DNA of 64,000 nucleotides from Flavobacterium aquaticum (GTDB lineage Bacteria > Bacteroidota > Bacteroidia > Flavobacteriales > Flavobacteriaceae), in assembly GCF_003259835.1 (NCBI RefSeq), contig NZ_QLMI01000005.1, positions 1 through 64,000 of the forward strand. Reading direction: 5' to 3'. This document shows positions 8,926 through 18,845 of this stretch, one piece after another. Position numbers and translations under genes: made by a program. The notes under the pieces were generated by a model. The model was not told the origin of the DNA, did no database searches, and saw only the letters and a list, made by a program, of their open reading frames with translations. Position 1 is the stretch's first letter. Each line of letters begins with the position of its first letter.

Positions 8926-9249
8926 ATGGGAGCTTCAAAATCTGATTCTTTTTCAATAGAGCAAAACGAAATGGCAACTTTGTTCAAAGCCTTGTCGCAT
9001 CCTGCTCGTATAGCAATTGTAGACTATTTATTAACTGTGGATACTTGTATTTGTGGTGATATTGTAAACGAATTACCATTAGCACAGCCTACGATTTCGC
9101 AACACTTGAAAGAATTAAAAAACGCTAACATCATCAAAGGGACTATCGAGGGAACCGCAATCTGTTATTGTATCAATCCAGATACCATTGATAAAATTGA
9201 AAATCACTTTGGTATGATTCGTCATAAGTTAAAAAACAAATGTTGTTAG
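8926..9249 (+). CDS. arsR: ArsR/SmtB-family arsenic-responsive repressor
   Basis: This 107-residue winged-helix repressor contains the conserved helix-turn-helix QPTISQHLKELKNANII. Cysteines in TCICGDI, in the alpha-3 position, match the metalloid-binding box of ArsR; the C-terminal KNKCC may add ligands. The family represses its own operon and releases DNA on binding As(III) or Sb(III). It is the first gene of a four-gene rightward operon (regulator, DUF6428, reductase, pump) preceded by a palindromic operator at 8898-8909. Length is normal for the family. Confidence 0.92.
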   Translation: MGASKSDSFSIEQNEMATLFKALSHPARIAIVDYLLTVDTCICGDIVNELPLAQPTISQHLKELKNANIIKGTIEGTAICYCINPDTIDKIENHFGMIRHKLKNKCC

Positions 9250-9285
9250 CTAATCACTTTTTACTAATCACTAATTACTAAAAAA

Positions 9286-9762
9286 ATGAAATTATCAGAA
9301 ATCAAAACCCAATTAAAAAAGCTTTCTCAAATAGCTTTTCAATTGCCAAATGGCGATTTAGTACCAAATCATTTTCATGTAACGGAAGTAGGTAAAATCA
9401 CCAAACATTTCATCGATTGTGGTGGAGTTGTTCGTACAGAAGAAGTCGCAAACTTCCAACTTTGGGAAGCAAACGATTACGATCATAGATTACATCCTGA
9501 GAAATTGGTTCACATTATAGAGTTATCAGAAACTAAATTGCAAATTCCAGATTTAGAAATTGAAGTCGAATATCAAATGAAGGAAACTATCGGAAAATTC
9601 AGTTTAGATTTCGACGGAACCAACTTCCAGTTAAAGTCAAAATTAACCGATTGCTTAGCAAAAGACAATTGCGGCATTCCACTAGAAAAATTGAAAGTAA
9701 AAATAGGCGAGTGGAAACCGAAAGAAACTTCTTGTTGTACACCAGATTCAGGTTGTTGTTAA
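9286..9762 (+). CDS. DUF6428-family protein in arsenic operon
   Basis: This 158-residue soluble protein matches what I know as DUF6428, a family found beside arsR and arsenate reductase in Bacteroidota. It contains LPNGDLVPNHFHVTEVG and closes with a cysteine-rich tail (SCCTPDSGCC), suggesting thiol-metalloid contact or sensing. Its reaction is not known. It lies 36 bases behind arsR; the gap contains a 16-base sequence that recurs in the next gap. Assignment rests on sequence memory and context, so the family name is less certain than the operon role. Confidence 0.75.
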   Translation: MKLSEIKTQLKKLSQIAFQLPNGDLVPNHFHVTEVGKITKHFIDCGGVVRTEEVANFQLWEANDYDHRLHPEKLVHIIELSETKLQIPDLEIEVEYQMKETIGKFSLDFDGTNFQLKSKLTDCLAKDNCGIPLEKLKVKIGEWKPKETSCCTPDSGCC

Positions 9763-9820
9763 TTTTTTAATTTAAAAAGGGCTAATCACTAATTACTTTT
9801 CACCATTCACTCAAATAATT

Positions 9821-10429
9821 ATGTTAGAAAATTTATCAAAAACTATCGAAATTATCAAGAATATTTCAGTTTCAGAAGAACGAAAAGAAGTTTTAAAACC
9901 ATTAGCTGATTATATTCAAAAGAAAGTTAATACTAACGAAGAAATTCGATTGAACTTCATTTGTACGCACAATTCCAGAAGAAGTCATTTGTCTCAAATT
10001 TGGGCACAAGTGATGGCATTTCAATTCGGAATCAAGAATGTTTTTTGCTATTCTGGCGGAACGGAAGCAACAGCAATGTTTCCAAAAGTGGGTGAAACGT
10101 TAATGAATCAAGGATTTCAAATTCAAAAAATCAGTAACGAACAAAATCCAGTTTACGCTGTGAAATTTGATGACAATCAACACCCAATCATCTGTTTTTC
10201 AAAAGCGTATTTCGATGATTTTAATCCGAAAACTAACTTTGGAGCCATCATGACGTGTAATAATGCTGATGAAGGTTGTCCAATGGTTTTTGGTGCAGAA
10301 GCCAGATTCCCAATCAAATATGACGATCCAAAAGCCTTTGATGGAACCGAATTAATGAACGAAAAATACGCTGAAAGAAGTTTACAAATTGCTAGTGAAA
10401 TGTATTTTGTGTTTTCTCAAATAAAATAA
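9821..10429 (+). CDS. arsC: arsenate reductase, low-molecular-weight phosphatase type
   Basis: This 202-residue cytoplasmic enzyme of the low-molecular-weight tyrosine phosphatase fold reduces As(V) to As(III) for export. The P-loop is CTHNSRRS with nucleophile Cys48 and Arg54 (C-x5-R). Two further cysteines near residue 147 occur as CNNADEGC, the C-x6-C pair that relays the disulfide in thioredoxin-coupled ArsC. An N-terminal extension of about 40 residues precedes the phosphatase core. It is four bases upstream of the efflux pump gene, so the two are co-translated. A plain protein-tyrosine phosphatase is the alternative, but the context supports arsenate reduction. Confidence 0.88.
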   Translation: MLENLSKTIEIIKNISVSEERKEVLKPLADYIQKKVNTNEEIRLNFICTHNSRRSHLSQIWAQVMAFQFGIKNVFCYSGGTEATAMFPKVGETLMNQGFQIQKISNEQNPVYAVKFDDNQHPIICFSKAYFDDFNPKTNFGAIMTCNNADEGCPMVFGAEARFPIKYDDPKAFDGTELMNEKYAERSLQIASEMYFVFSQIK

Positions 10430-10433
10430 TACT

Positions 10434-11465
10434 ATGAAAAAACGATTAGGATTTTTAGACCGTTATTTAACCCTTTGGATTTTTTTAGCGATGTTAATTG
10501 GAGTAGGAATAGGCTATTTTATTCCCAATTCTGCTGATTTTATCAATTCCTTTTCTTCTGGAACTACGAATGTTCCGTTGGCGATTGGATTGATTTTAAT
10601 GATGTATCCACCCTTAACCAAAATCGATTTTTCTAAAGTGCCTCAAATGTTTGAAAAACCTAAGTTATTATCGGCTTCGTTTTTCATCACTTGGATCGTA
10701 GGGCCGTTTTTAATGTTTTCATTAGCGACTTTTTTCCTGAAAGATTATCCAGAATATATGATGGGATTAATCATCATCGGAATTGCACCTTGTATTGCCA
10801 TGGTAATCGTTTGGAATGAATTAGCCGAAGGAAATCGTGAATTAACAGCAGGTTTAATCGGAATTAACAGTTTGTTGCAAGTGTTTTTCTTTAGTTTGTA
10901 TGCTTATTTTTATTTGGAAGTCATGTTACCTTTATTCGGAATTAAAGGTTTAGAATTAAATATCACTATTTCAGAAATCGCTCAAACGGTTGGAATTTAT
11001 CTCGGAATTCCGTTTGCAATGGCTGTAATAAGTCGTTATGCGATTAAAAAGTATATGGGTGATAAATTTTTTAATCAAAAGTTTATTCCTTTTGTTTCTC
11101 CAATTACACTTATAGCACTTTTATTTACTATTGTAGTCATGTTCAGCTTAAAAGGCGAAATGATTGTCGATTTACCAATAGACGTGGTTCGTATTGCCAT
11201 TCCATTAGTGATTTTCTTTACTATTATGTTTTTCTTGATGTTTTTTGTTGCCAAGAAAATCGGTGCTAATTATCGTGATGCTGTGGCATTATCGTTTACA
11301 GCTTCGGGAAATAATTTTGAATTAGCCATCGCTGTTTCCATAGGTGTTTTCGGAATTAATAGCGGACAAGCGTTTGCTGGCGTTATCGGACCTTTAGTGG
11401 AAGTTCCTGCTTTGATAATTTTAGTAAATGTCGCCTTTTGGTTGAGAAAGAAATATTACAAATAA
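10434..11465 (+). CDS. arsB: ACR3-family arsenite efflux permease
   Basis: This 343-residue inner-membrane protein has about ten hydrophobic segments and belongs to the ACR3 family (BART superfamily), which exports As(OH)3 using the proton motive force. Visible family features are the starts of helices with IGIAPCIAMVIVWNELAEG, carrying the conserved Cys near residue 118, and TASGNNFELAIAVSIGVFG near the C-terminus. It is the last gene of the ars operon and ends at a strong bidirectional terminator. Length is typical for bacterial ACR3. The symbol arsB is used in the broad sense. Confidence 0.92.
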   Translation: MKKRLGFLDRYLTLWIFLAMLIGVGIGYFIPNSADFINSFSSGTTNVPLAIGLILMMYPPLTKIDFSKVPQMFEKPKLLSASFFITWIVGPFLMFSLATFFLKDYPEYMMGLIIIGIAPCIAMVIVWNELAEGNRELTAGLIGINSLLQVFFFSLYAYFYLEVMLPLFGIKGLELNITISEIAQTVGIYLGIPFAMAVISRYAIKKYMGDKFFNQKFIPFVSPITLIALLFTIVVMFSLKGEMIVDLPIDVVRIAIPLVIFFTIMFFLMFFVAKKIGANYRDAVALSFTASGNNFELAIAVSIGVFGINSGQAFAGVIGPLVEVPALIILVNVAFWLRKKYYK

Positions 11466-11494
11466 AAAAAACGCTCTAATTTAGAGCGTTTTTC
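11466..11494. terminator. bidirectional terminator between ars operon and lipase-like gene
   Basis: AAACGCTCTAA and TTAGAGCGTTT form an 11-bp stem with almost no loop, flanked by A- and T-runs on both sides. It serves the convergent genes on each side. Confidence 0.85.
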
Positions 11495-11497
11495 GTT

Positions 11498-13228
11498 TTA
11501 TTCTTTAATTACTTTTATCGTTTTCTGTTCCAAATCATTTTCTAATACAATTAAGTAAATTCCGCTCTCTAAACTAGCTAAATCTAAAGTATTAGAGGTT
11601 GAGTTTTCAAAAGTTTTAGTATCGATTAATTGCCCCAATACACTATAAATACTTGCTTTGGTTAAACTGATATTATCTAAATGTAAAATATCTTTAACTG
11701 GATTTGGATAATAGTTAAATGAAGTAAAACTGTTATCTCCAGTACTTAAAGTAGTAGTAATATTAAATTGATATGGTGTTTGGTAGTTGGTATTTGTTGG
11801 ACTTGTACTCGTTAATCTCAAGAAGTAATCTCCCGGAGTAAGAGTTCTCGTAAAACTTAAAGTGTTTCCGCTATTATTTTGAGAAGCTCCAACAGCTGTT
11901 CCTGCGGAGTTTAAAATAGTTCCATTCATAGAAGAAGTTACAATACTAGTAACTGAAACCACTGCGTTTACATTATCAGTTACAGTAAATTTAAAGAAAT
12001 CATTATCTGCACCTGTTGGGTTTTGAACGGTTGTATAACCAATGTAATCTTTGTTTGTGCTTATTCCGTATGCTAATTCTTTTACATTTGGTTCGTCTAA
12101 ACCTTGCATTTGTTGGTAGTAATATCCGGGTAATTCAGTATGATTTTCAATAAAATCAAATCCCGATACATAATAAAATAATTTTGCTGGATATGTTAAG
12201 CTTGGATAATAATGGTTAAAGTTTGAAGATGGTTCAGAAACAACACCATCTGTTGTACCACCTGTAATTCTTCCAATGACACATGCGAAATCAATTAAAT
12301 TGTCAATTGATTTTTGGTTTAAACCTTGAACGTTTTCTCCGATAATTCCATTGCAATTAACATCATAATTGTAAAAGTCATCTCCAGTTAAATGTTCGTT
12401 CATATTGGAAGAATTGTTAACTTCCATTCCTCCGAATAAAAATCTACCTTGATCACCACTGTAATAATAAGTTGTTTTTAAATCACGAATTGCCTCAGAA
12501 CGTGTTTGAATTCCTCCAAACCAACCTAGTCCGCTATCACTTGCATTACTTCCTCCGTGTGGAGTTCCTAAAGTTAATAATTTAGCTACGTGATGTTGGT
12601 TGTCCGCTTGCCAATTGTAGGAGTTTTGAATGTATTCTCTTGAAGCCAAACCGCCCATACTATGTCCAACTAAAATCACTTTATCTTTTCCTGTAACTTC
12701 CATTACTCTTTGAACAGCAACTTTAACAGCAGCACCTTGTTTGGCAACGGCTGATTGATTACTCAAAACGGTTGTTCCAACAGCGCCATTTGGATTCACA
12801 TTAAAATTCACATAATAATAATCACCATTTTGAACAAACGATTCAAATGCCGCTATATCTGCTCCGGCAGTAGGAAAAAAGTTTTTATTTGTGGTAGCAT
12901 TGTTGTTGTCAGCGTTCAAGCAAAAGTCAAATCTACCCCCAAAAGCAAATGAGTATTGAGTATCGTAATAATCTGTAGCATCGTTCCAAGTTTCAGAACT
13001 CGAATTTAATCCGTGGATAAAAATAATTGGATAAGGTAATTTGCTTTCAAAAACGCGATTCGTTGTATTTTGAATTGGAGTTTTTAGTGGAAATATACTA
13101 TCGTTTCGATATTCAAAATATTCAAATTCAGCTGGTCTTGGTTTGAATTCGACTCTTTGAGCTTGTGAAAAGCTTATTGATGAAATAAATAAAAAGGCAA
13201 ATGATGCGACAAGAGTAATTTTATTCAT
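11498..13228 (-). CDS. secreted lipase-like alpha/beta hydrolase with type IX sorting domain
   Basis: This secreted esterase or triacylglycerol-lipase-like protein has about 576 residues. ATG at 13228 gives a clean signal peptide (MNKITLVASFAFLFISS); the longer frame from 13258 is less likely. The hydrolase domain shows the oxyanion motif IIFIHGLNSS and nucleophile elbow GHSMGG. A later beta domain (about 400-490) resembles the pre-peptidase C-terminal fold, and the last 75 residues (YYPNPVKDIL through LIVLEN) form a type A type IX sorting domain. The substrate is unknown. It is convergent with arsB and shares the terminator. Confidence 0.88.
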   Translation of the reverse strand: MNKITLVASFAFLFISSISFSQAQRVEFKPRPAEFEYFEYRNDSIFPLKTPIQNTTNRVFESKLPYPIIFIHGLNSSSETWNDATDYYDTQYSFAFGGRFDFCLNADNNNATTNKNFFPTAGADIAAFESFVQNGDYYYVNFNVNPNGAVGTTVLSNQSAVAKQGAAVKVAVQRVMEVTGKDKVILVGHSMGGLASREYIQNSYNWQADNQHHVAKLLTLGTPHGGSNASDSGLGWFGGIQTRSEAIRDLKTTYYYSGDQGRFLFGGMEVNNSSNMNEHLTGDDFYNYDVNCNGIIGENVQGLNQKSIDNLIDFACVIGRITGGTTDGVVSEPSSNFNHYYPSLTYPAKLFYYVSGFDFIENHTELPGYYYQQMQGLDEPNVKELAYGISTNKDYIGYTTVQNPTGADNDFFKFTVTDNVNAVVSVTSIVTSSMNGTILNSAGTAVGASQNNSGNTLSFTRTLTPGDYFLRLTSTSPTNTNYQTPYQFNITTTLSTGDNSFTSFNYYPNPVKDILHLDNISLTKASIYSVLGQLIDTKTFENSTSNTLDLASLESGIYLIVLENDLEQKTIKVIKE

Positions 13229-13381
13229 ACACACTATTTTTAATTTAATAATGTGCAATATATAAATAAATTGTTAAATTACTATGAATGCATATAATTT
13301 TTGTGTGATTTGAATATTAAAATGAAAAAAGCTCTATGTTTATCACATAAAGCTTAATATATTCATTCTTTTGAAATAGTA

Positions 13382-13639
13382 TTATTTGTCTATCGAACCT
13401 AAAACTCGCTTCATAAAATCGTTTAAAGCGGTTTTTTTATCAGCTCCTTTTTTGATGGCTTGATGTACTTCAAGTGCACCATACATATTAGAAATTAATT
13501 CGGCAATTACATCTAATTCTTCATCTTTTAAAGAAGAAACTTCGCAAAGGTTTTCTAGAACTTCGATAGTTTCCACTAAATAATCTTGATCGTTATCCTC
13601 AATAAATTGAGTTAACTGTTTTATTACGGGTAATTTCAT
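13382..13639 (-). CDS. DUF6952-family small protein linked to peroxiredoxin
   Basis: This 85-residue, mostly helical acidic protein resembles the small family I know as DUF6952, found behind thioredoxin and peroxiredoxin genes in Flavobacteriia. No catalytic motif is visible; a single Cys occurs in ENLCEVSS. It is the last of three leftward genes (peroxiredoxin, thioredoxin, this), separated from the thioredoxin by 76 bases containing an 11-bp inverted repeat. Function unknown; a role with the redox pair is inferred from position only. Confidence 0.75.
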   Translation of the reverse strand: MKLPVIKQLTQFIEDNDQDYLVETIEVLENLCEVSSLKDEELDVIAELISNMYGALEVHQAIKKGADKKTALNDFMKRVLGSIDK

Positions 13640-13715
13640 ATTTATTTTTGTTTCAAGTTTAAGGTTTCAGGTTGTTTTTAGTTGTATCTACAAACTTGAA
13701 ACATAAAACTTTTAA

Positions 13716-14024
13716 TTAAATTACTTCATTAATCAATTCTGCTAAAACTTCAGCTTTATTAGTTTGTGTTTGATTAACTAATACACCATTTTTGAAAGTA
13801 GCAAACGTAGGTAAATTATCCACTTTTGCTAATTTTCTTGATTCTGGAAATTTTTCTGCATCAACCATTATGAAAGGAATTGATTCGTTTTGTGAAGCCA
13901 TCATTTTGAATTTTGGTTTCATAATACGACAATTTCCACACCATGAAGCTGAGTATTGAACCACAACAGTTTCATTGTTTGCAATTACTTCCGCTAAATT
14001 ATCTTGTTCTATTTCTGTAAACAT
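13716..14024 (-). CDS. thioredoxin-family protein (CGNC active site)
   Basis: This 102-residue single-domain thioredoxin fold has active site WCGNC (Cys29 and Cys32) and cis-Pro motif NLPTFATF. CGNC differs from the CGPC of classical thioredoxin, which may change redox potential and partner choice. Lying directly downstream of the two-cysteine peroxiredoxin gene, it is the natural candidate for that enzyme's reductant; this is inference. It has no signal peptide, so it acts in the cytoplasm. Confidence 0.88.
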   Translation of the reverse strand: MFTEIEQDNLAEVIANNETVVVQYSASWCGNCRIMKPKFKMMASQNESIPFIMVDAEKFPESRKLAKVDNLPTFATFKNGVLVNQTQTNKAEVLAELINEVI

Positions 14025-14115
14025 AATTTGTAAATTTCAATTACAAGGGCAAGAACAAGTTCAAATCATTAATATAAAATTTGAACTTGAACTTGAGCTT
14101 GAATTTGTTATTGAA

Positions 14116-14751
14116 TTAGTGAGAAGCTAAATAAGCAGCAGTACTGTTTCTATCAGCACTCATTGCTTCTTTTCCTTCTTCCCAGTTAGCTGGACAAACT
14201 TCACCTTTAGTTTGAACGTGAGTGTAAGCATCAATTAATCTTAAATACTCGTTTACGTTTCTTCCTAATGGCATATCGTTTACGCTTTCGTGGAATACTT
14301 TTCCATCTTCGTCAATTAAATAAGTAGCTCTGAAAGTAACGTTTGAACCTTCTAAGATTTCGTCATTTAAATCTTCGTTGTAAACCCATTCTGCATCTAA
14401 AATATCTAAAGCAGCAGCTAAGTTTCTTGTTGTATCAGCTAAAAGTGGGTAAGTTACTCCTTCGATTCCACCGTTATCTTTAGCTGTATTTAACCAAGCA
14501 AAGTGTACTTCGTTTGTATCACATGAAGCACCAATTACCATTGTGTTTCTTTTTTCAAATTCTTGTAAAGCAGCTTGAAAAGCGTGTAATTCTGTTGGGC
14601 ATACGAAAGTAAAATCTTTTGGATACCAAAATAAGATTACTTTTTTCTTGTTGTTAGCCGCTTCTTCTAAAACGTTGATTCTTAAATTATCTCCCATGAA
14701 AGAGATTGCGTCTACTGTAATGTTTGGGAATTTTTTTCCAACTAATGCCAT
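14116..14751 (-). CDS. two-cysteine peroxiredoxin (AhpC/Prx1 type)
   Basis: This 211-residue cytoplasmic peroxidase reduces H2O2 and organic hydroperoxides. Peroxidatic Cys51 lies in FTFVCPTELHAF, and resolving Cys185 in GEVCPANWEEG, the typical two-cysteine layout. Arg in the catalytic pocket is found near TFRATYLIDEDG. Its operon partner, a CGNC thioredoxin, probably regenerates it. With katG immediately upstream in the same direction, it forms a peroxide-defence cluster; no OxyR gene is seen in the window. Confidence 0.93.
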   Translation of the reverse strand: MALVGKKFPNITVDAISFMGDNLRINVLEEAANNKKKVILFWYPKDFTFVCPTELHAFQAALQEFEKRNTMVIGASCDTNEVHFAWLNTAKDNGGIEGVTYPLLADTTRNLAAALDILDAEWVYNEDLNDEILEGSNVTFRATYLIDEDGKVFHESVNDMPLGRNVNEYLRLIDAYTHVQTKGEVCPANWEEGKEAMSADRNSTAAYLASH

Positions 14752-14900
14752 GATTTTGTATTTAAAATTATTGTTATTTTTCTGAGTGCGAAATTACAAA
14801 TAGAAACAACAAAAAAACATGATATTTATTATATTTTTAGATATTGTGATAGATAAAAATTATGGAAGATTTTTCCATCAAAATTTAAAGTAATGAAATA

Positions 14901-14929
14901 AAAAAACCACCTGAAATTAGGTGGTTTTA
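14901..14929 (-). terminator. intrinsic terminator of katG
   Basis: AAACCACCT and AGGTGGTTT form a 9-bp stem with loop GAAATT. On the minus strand it is followed by a T-run, which separates katG from the peroxiredoxin gene. Confidence 0.8.
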
Positions 14930-14947
14930 TTGAGCTTTATTTTGAAA

Positions 14948-17167
<2,220 letters not shown>

Positions 17168-17199
17168 TTAATTTTTTACACTTGCTAATTTACGAATAA

Positions 17200-17232
17200 A
17201 AAAACCACTACCTTGTTAAAGTAATGGTTAAA
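17200..17232 (-). terminator. probable terminator of the antiporter gene
   Basis: On the minus strand AACCATTAC and GTAGTGGTT form a stem with one mismatch around a loop, followed by TTTTTTT. It lies between the antiporter and katG. Confidence 0.6.
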
Positions 17233-17266
17233 TTTTATTTAAGTATAAATTAAAATTATAGTAAAT

Positions 17267-18736
17267 CTATTCTTTGATAGTATTAACTAATTGTTTAATT
17301 TTAATATTGAAAGCTGCGAAAATTAACGTCATAAATGGACTCAAAATATTAAAGAAGGCATAAGGTAAATAATCAAGAGTTGAAACACCAAGAGTTCCCG
17401 CTTGATAAGCACCACATGTATTCCATGGTACTAATACTGATGTTACCGTTCCAGTATCTTCCAATGTTCTACTTAAGTTTTCTGGAGCTAAACCTTTATC
17501 TTTGTATGCTTTGGCAAACATTTTTCCAGGAACTACAATCGCTAAATATTGGTCTGAAGCCGTAATGTTTAATGCTAAACAACTTCCCACAGTAGAAGCG
17601 AATAATCCAAAAGTTGAGTGTGCTAATTTTAGCAAGGATTCGCTAATTCTTGATAAAGCTCCAATGGCATCCATAATTCCTCCAAAAACCATAGCGCATA
17701 AAATCAACCAAATAGTAGGTAGCATTTTACCCATTCCACCAGAAGTAAATAAATCAGCAAGTGTTTTGTTTTCTGTAGGAACAATAACTTCAGTAGTTAT
17801 GGCTTGCATTACACCTTTATAAGCCGATTTAAAAGTCATGTTTTCTGCACCTGTGATTCCGTTTACAATTTCAGGTTGAAAAATGATTGCAAAAATTCCA
17901 GCTAATAATGTTCCAACTAAAAGTGCAACTAAAGGTTCTGTTTTTTTAACGATTAATCCAATAACTATAATTGGAACTAAAAATAACCAAGGCGTTACGT
18001 TAAAACTTGTTGTTATTGAATTTAATAAATCATCTGTATTTGCTTCTCCTGTAACTTCTACAGAAAGTCCTAAAATGATGAATAGTATTAAAGTTATGAT
18101 GTAAGTAGGTACCGTCGTTAAACTCATGTACTTGATGTGGGTAAACAAATCTGTTCCCGCCATAGCAGGAGCAAGGTTGGTTGTATCTGACATTGGCGAT
18201 AATTTATCACCAAAATAAGCACCTGAAATTACAGCACCAGCCACCATACCAAGTTCAAAACCTAAAGCACCACCAATTCCAATTAAAGCAATACCTACTG
18301 TTGCTGAAGTTGTCCAAGAACTCCCCGTTGCAATAGAAATTACCGAGCAAATAATCAAAGTAGCCGGTAAAAACACAGCCGGACTCAAAATTTGTAAACC
18401 ATAATAAATCATGGAAGGAATAATACCACTTACCATCCAAGTTCCCGCTAAAGCACCTACCATTAATAAAATTAAGATAGCTCCTGCAGTAGATTTGATG
18501 TTATTAGCTACTTCATCTAGCATTTTATGGAACGGAACTTTTGTAAAATATCCCATAATAGCCGCAACCCCACCACCAAGTAAAAGAATAAACTGATTAC
18601 TTCCTCCTAAAGCATTATCATCGGGTCCGTTATAAGCAAAAAGCACATTGTAAGCAAGTATTCCAATTAGAGCGAAAACGGGAATTAAGGCTTCCCAAAG
18701 TTTTAACTCTCTGTTTTTTATGATTTTAGTATCCAT
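17267..18736 (-). CDS. nhaC: NhaC-family Na+/H+ antiporter
   Basis: This 489-residue inner-membrane protein has about eleven to twelve hydrophobic segments. Its sequence fits the NhaC branch of antiporters: SSWTTSATVGIALIGIG, GAYFGDKLSPMSDTTNLAPA and LEDTGTVTSVLVPWNTCGAY are hallmark stretches. It exchanges sodium for protons or, in some relatives, carboxylates such as malate and lactate. There is no co-directional partner close by. The gene-name assignment is at family level; ion preference cannot be read from sequence. Confidence 0.88.
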   Translation of the reverse strand: MDTKIIKNRELKLWEALIPVFALIGILAYNVLFAYNGPDDNALGGSNQFILLLGGGVAAIMGYFTKVPFHKMLDEVANNIKSTAGAILILLMVGALAGTWMVSGIIPSMIYYGLQILSPAVFLPATLIICSVISIATGSSWTTSATVGIALIGIGGALGFELGMVAGAVISGAYFGDKLSPMSDTTNLAPAMAGTDLFTHIKYMSLTTVPTYIITLILFIILGLSVEVTGEANTDDLLNSITTSFNVTPWLFLVPIIVIGLIVKKTEPLVALLVGTLLAGIFAIIFQPEIVNGITGAENMTFKSAYKGVMQAITTEVIVPTENKTLADLFTSGGMGKMLPTIWLILCAMVFGGIMDAIGALSRISESLLKLAHSTFGLFASTVGSCLALNITASDQYLAIVVPGKMFAKAYKDKGLAPENLSRTLEDTGTVTSVLVPWNTCGAYQAGTLGVSTLDYLPYAFFNILSPFMTLIFAAFNIKIKQLVNTIKE

Positions 18737-18791
18737 TTAGTTTTGTTTGAGGTTGCAATATAGAAAAATGCTTTATATTTTGAAAACTTCT

Positions 18792-18826
18792 TAAAAAAGA
18801 AATCCGCTGATAATTCAACGGATTCG
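18792..18826 (-). terminator. intrinsic terminator of the dipeptidyl peptidase gene
   Basis: AATCCG and CGGATT pair across a 12-base loop, extended by partial pairing, and are followed on the minus strand by TCTTTTTT. Confidence 0.65.
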
Positions 18827-18845
18827 CTTTTTATTTTGTGAAAAT

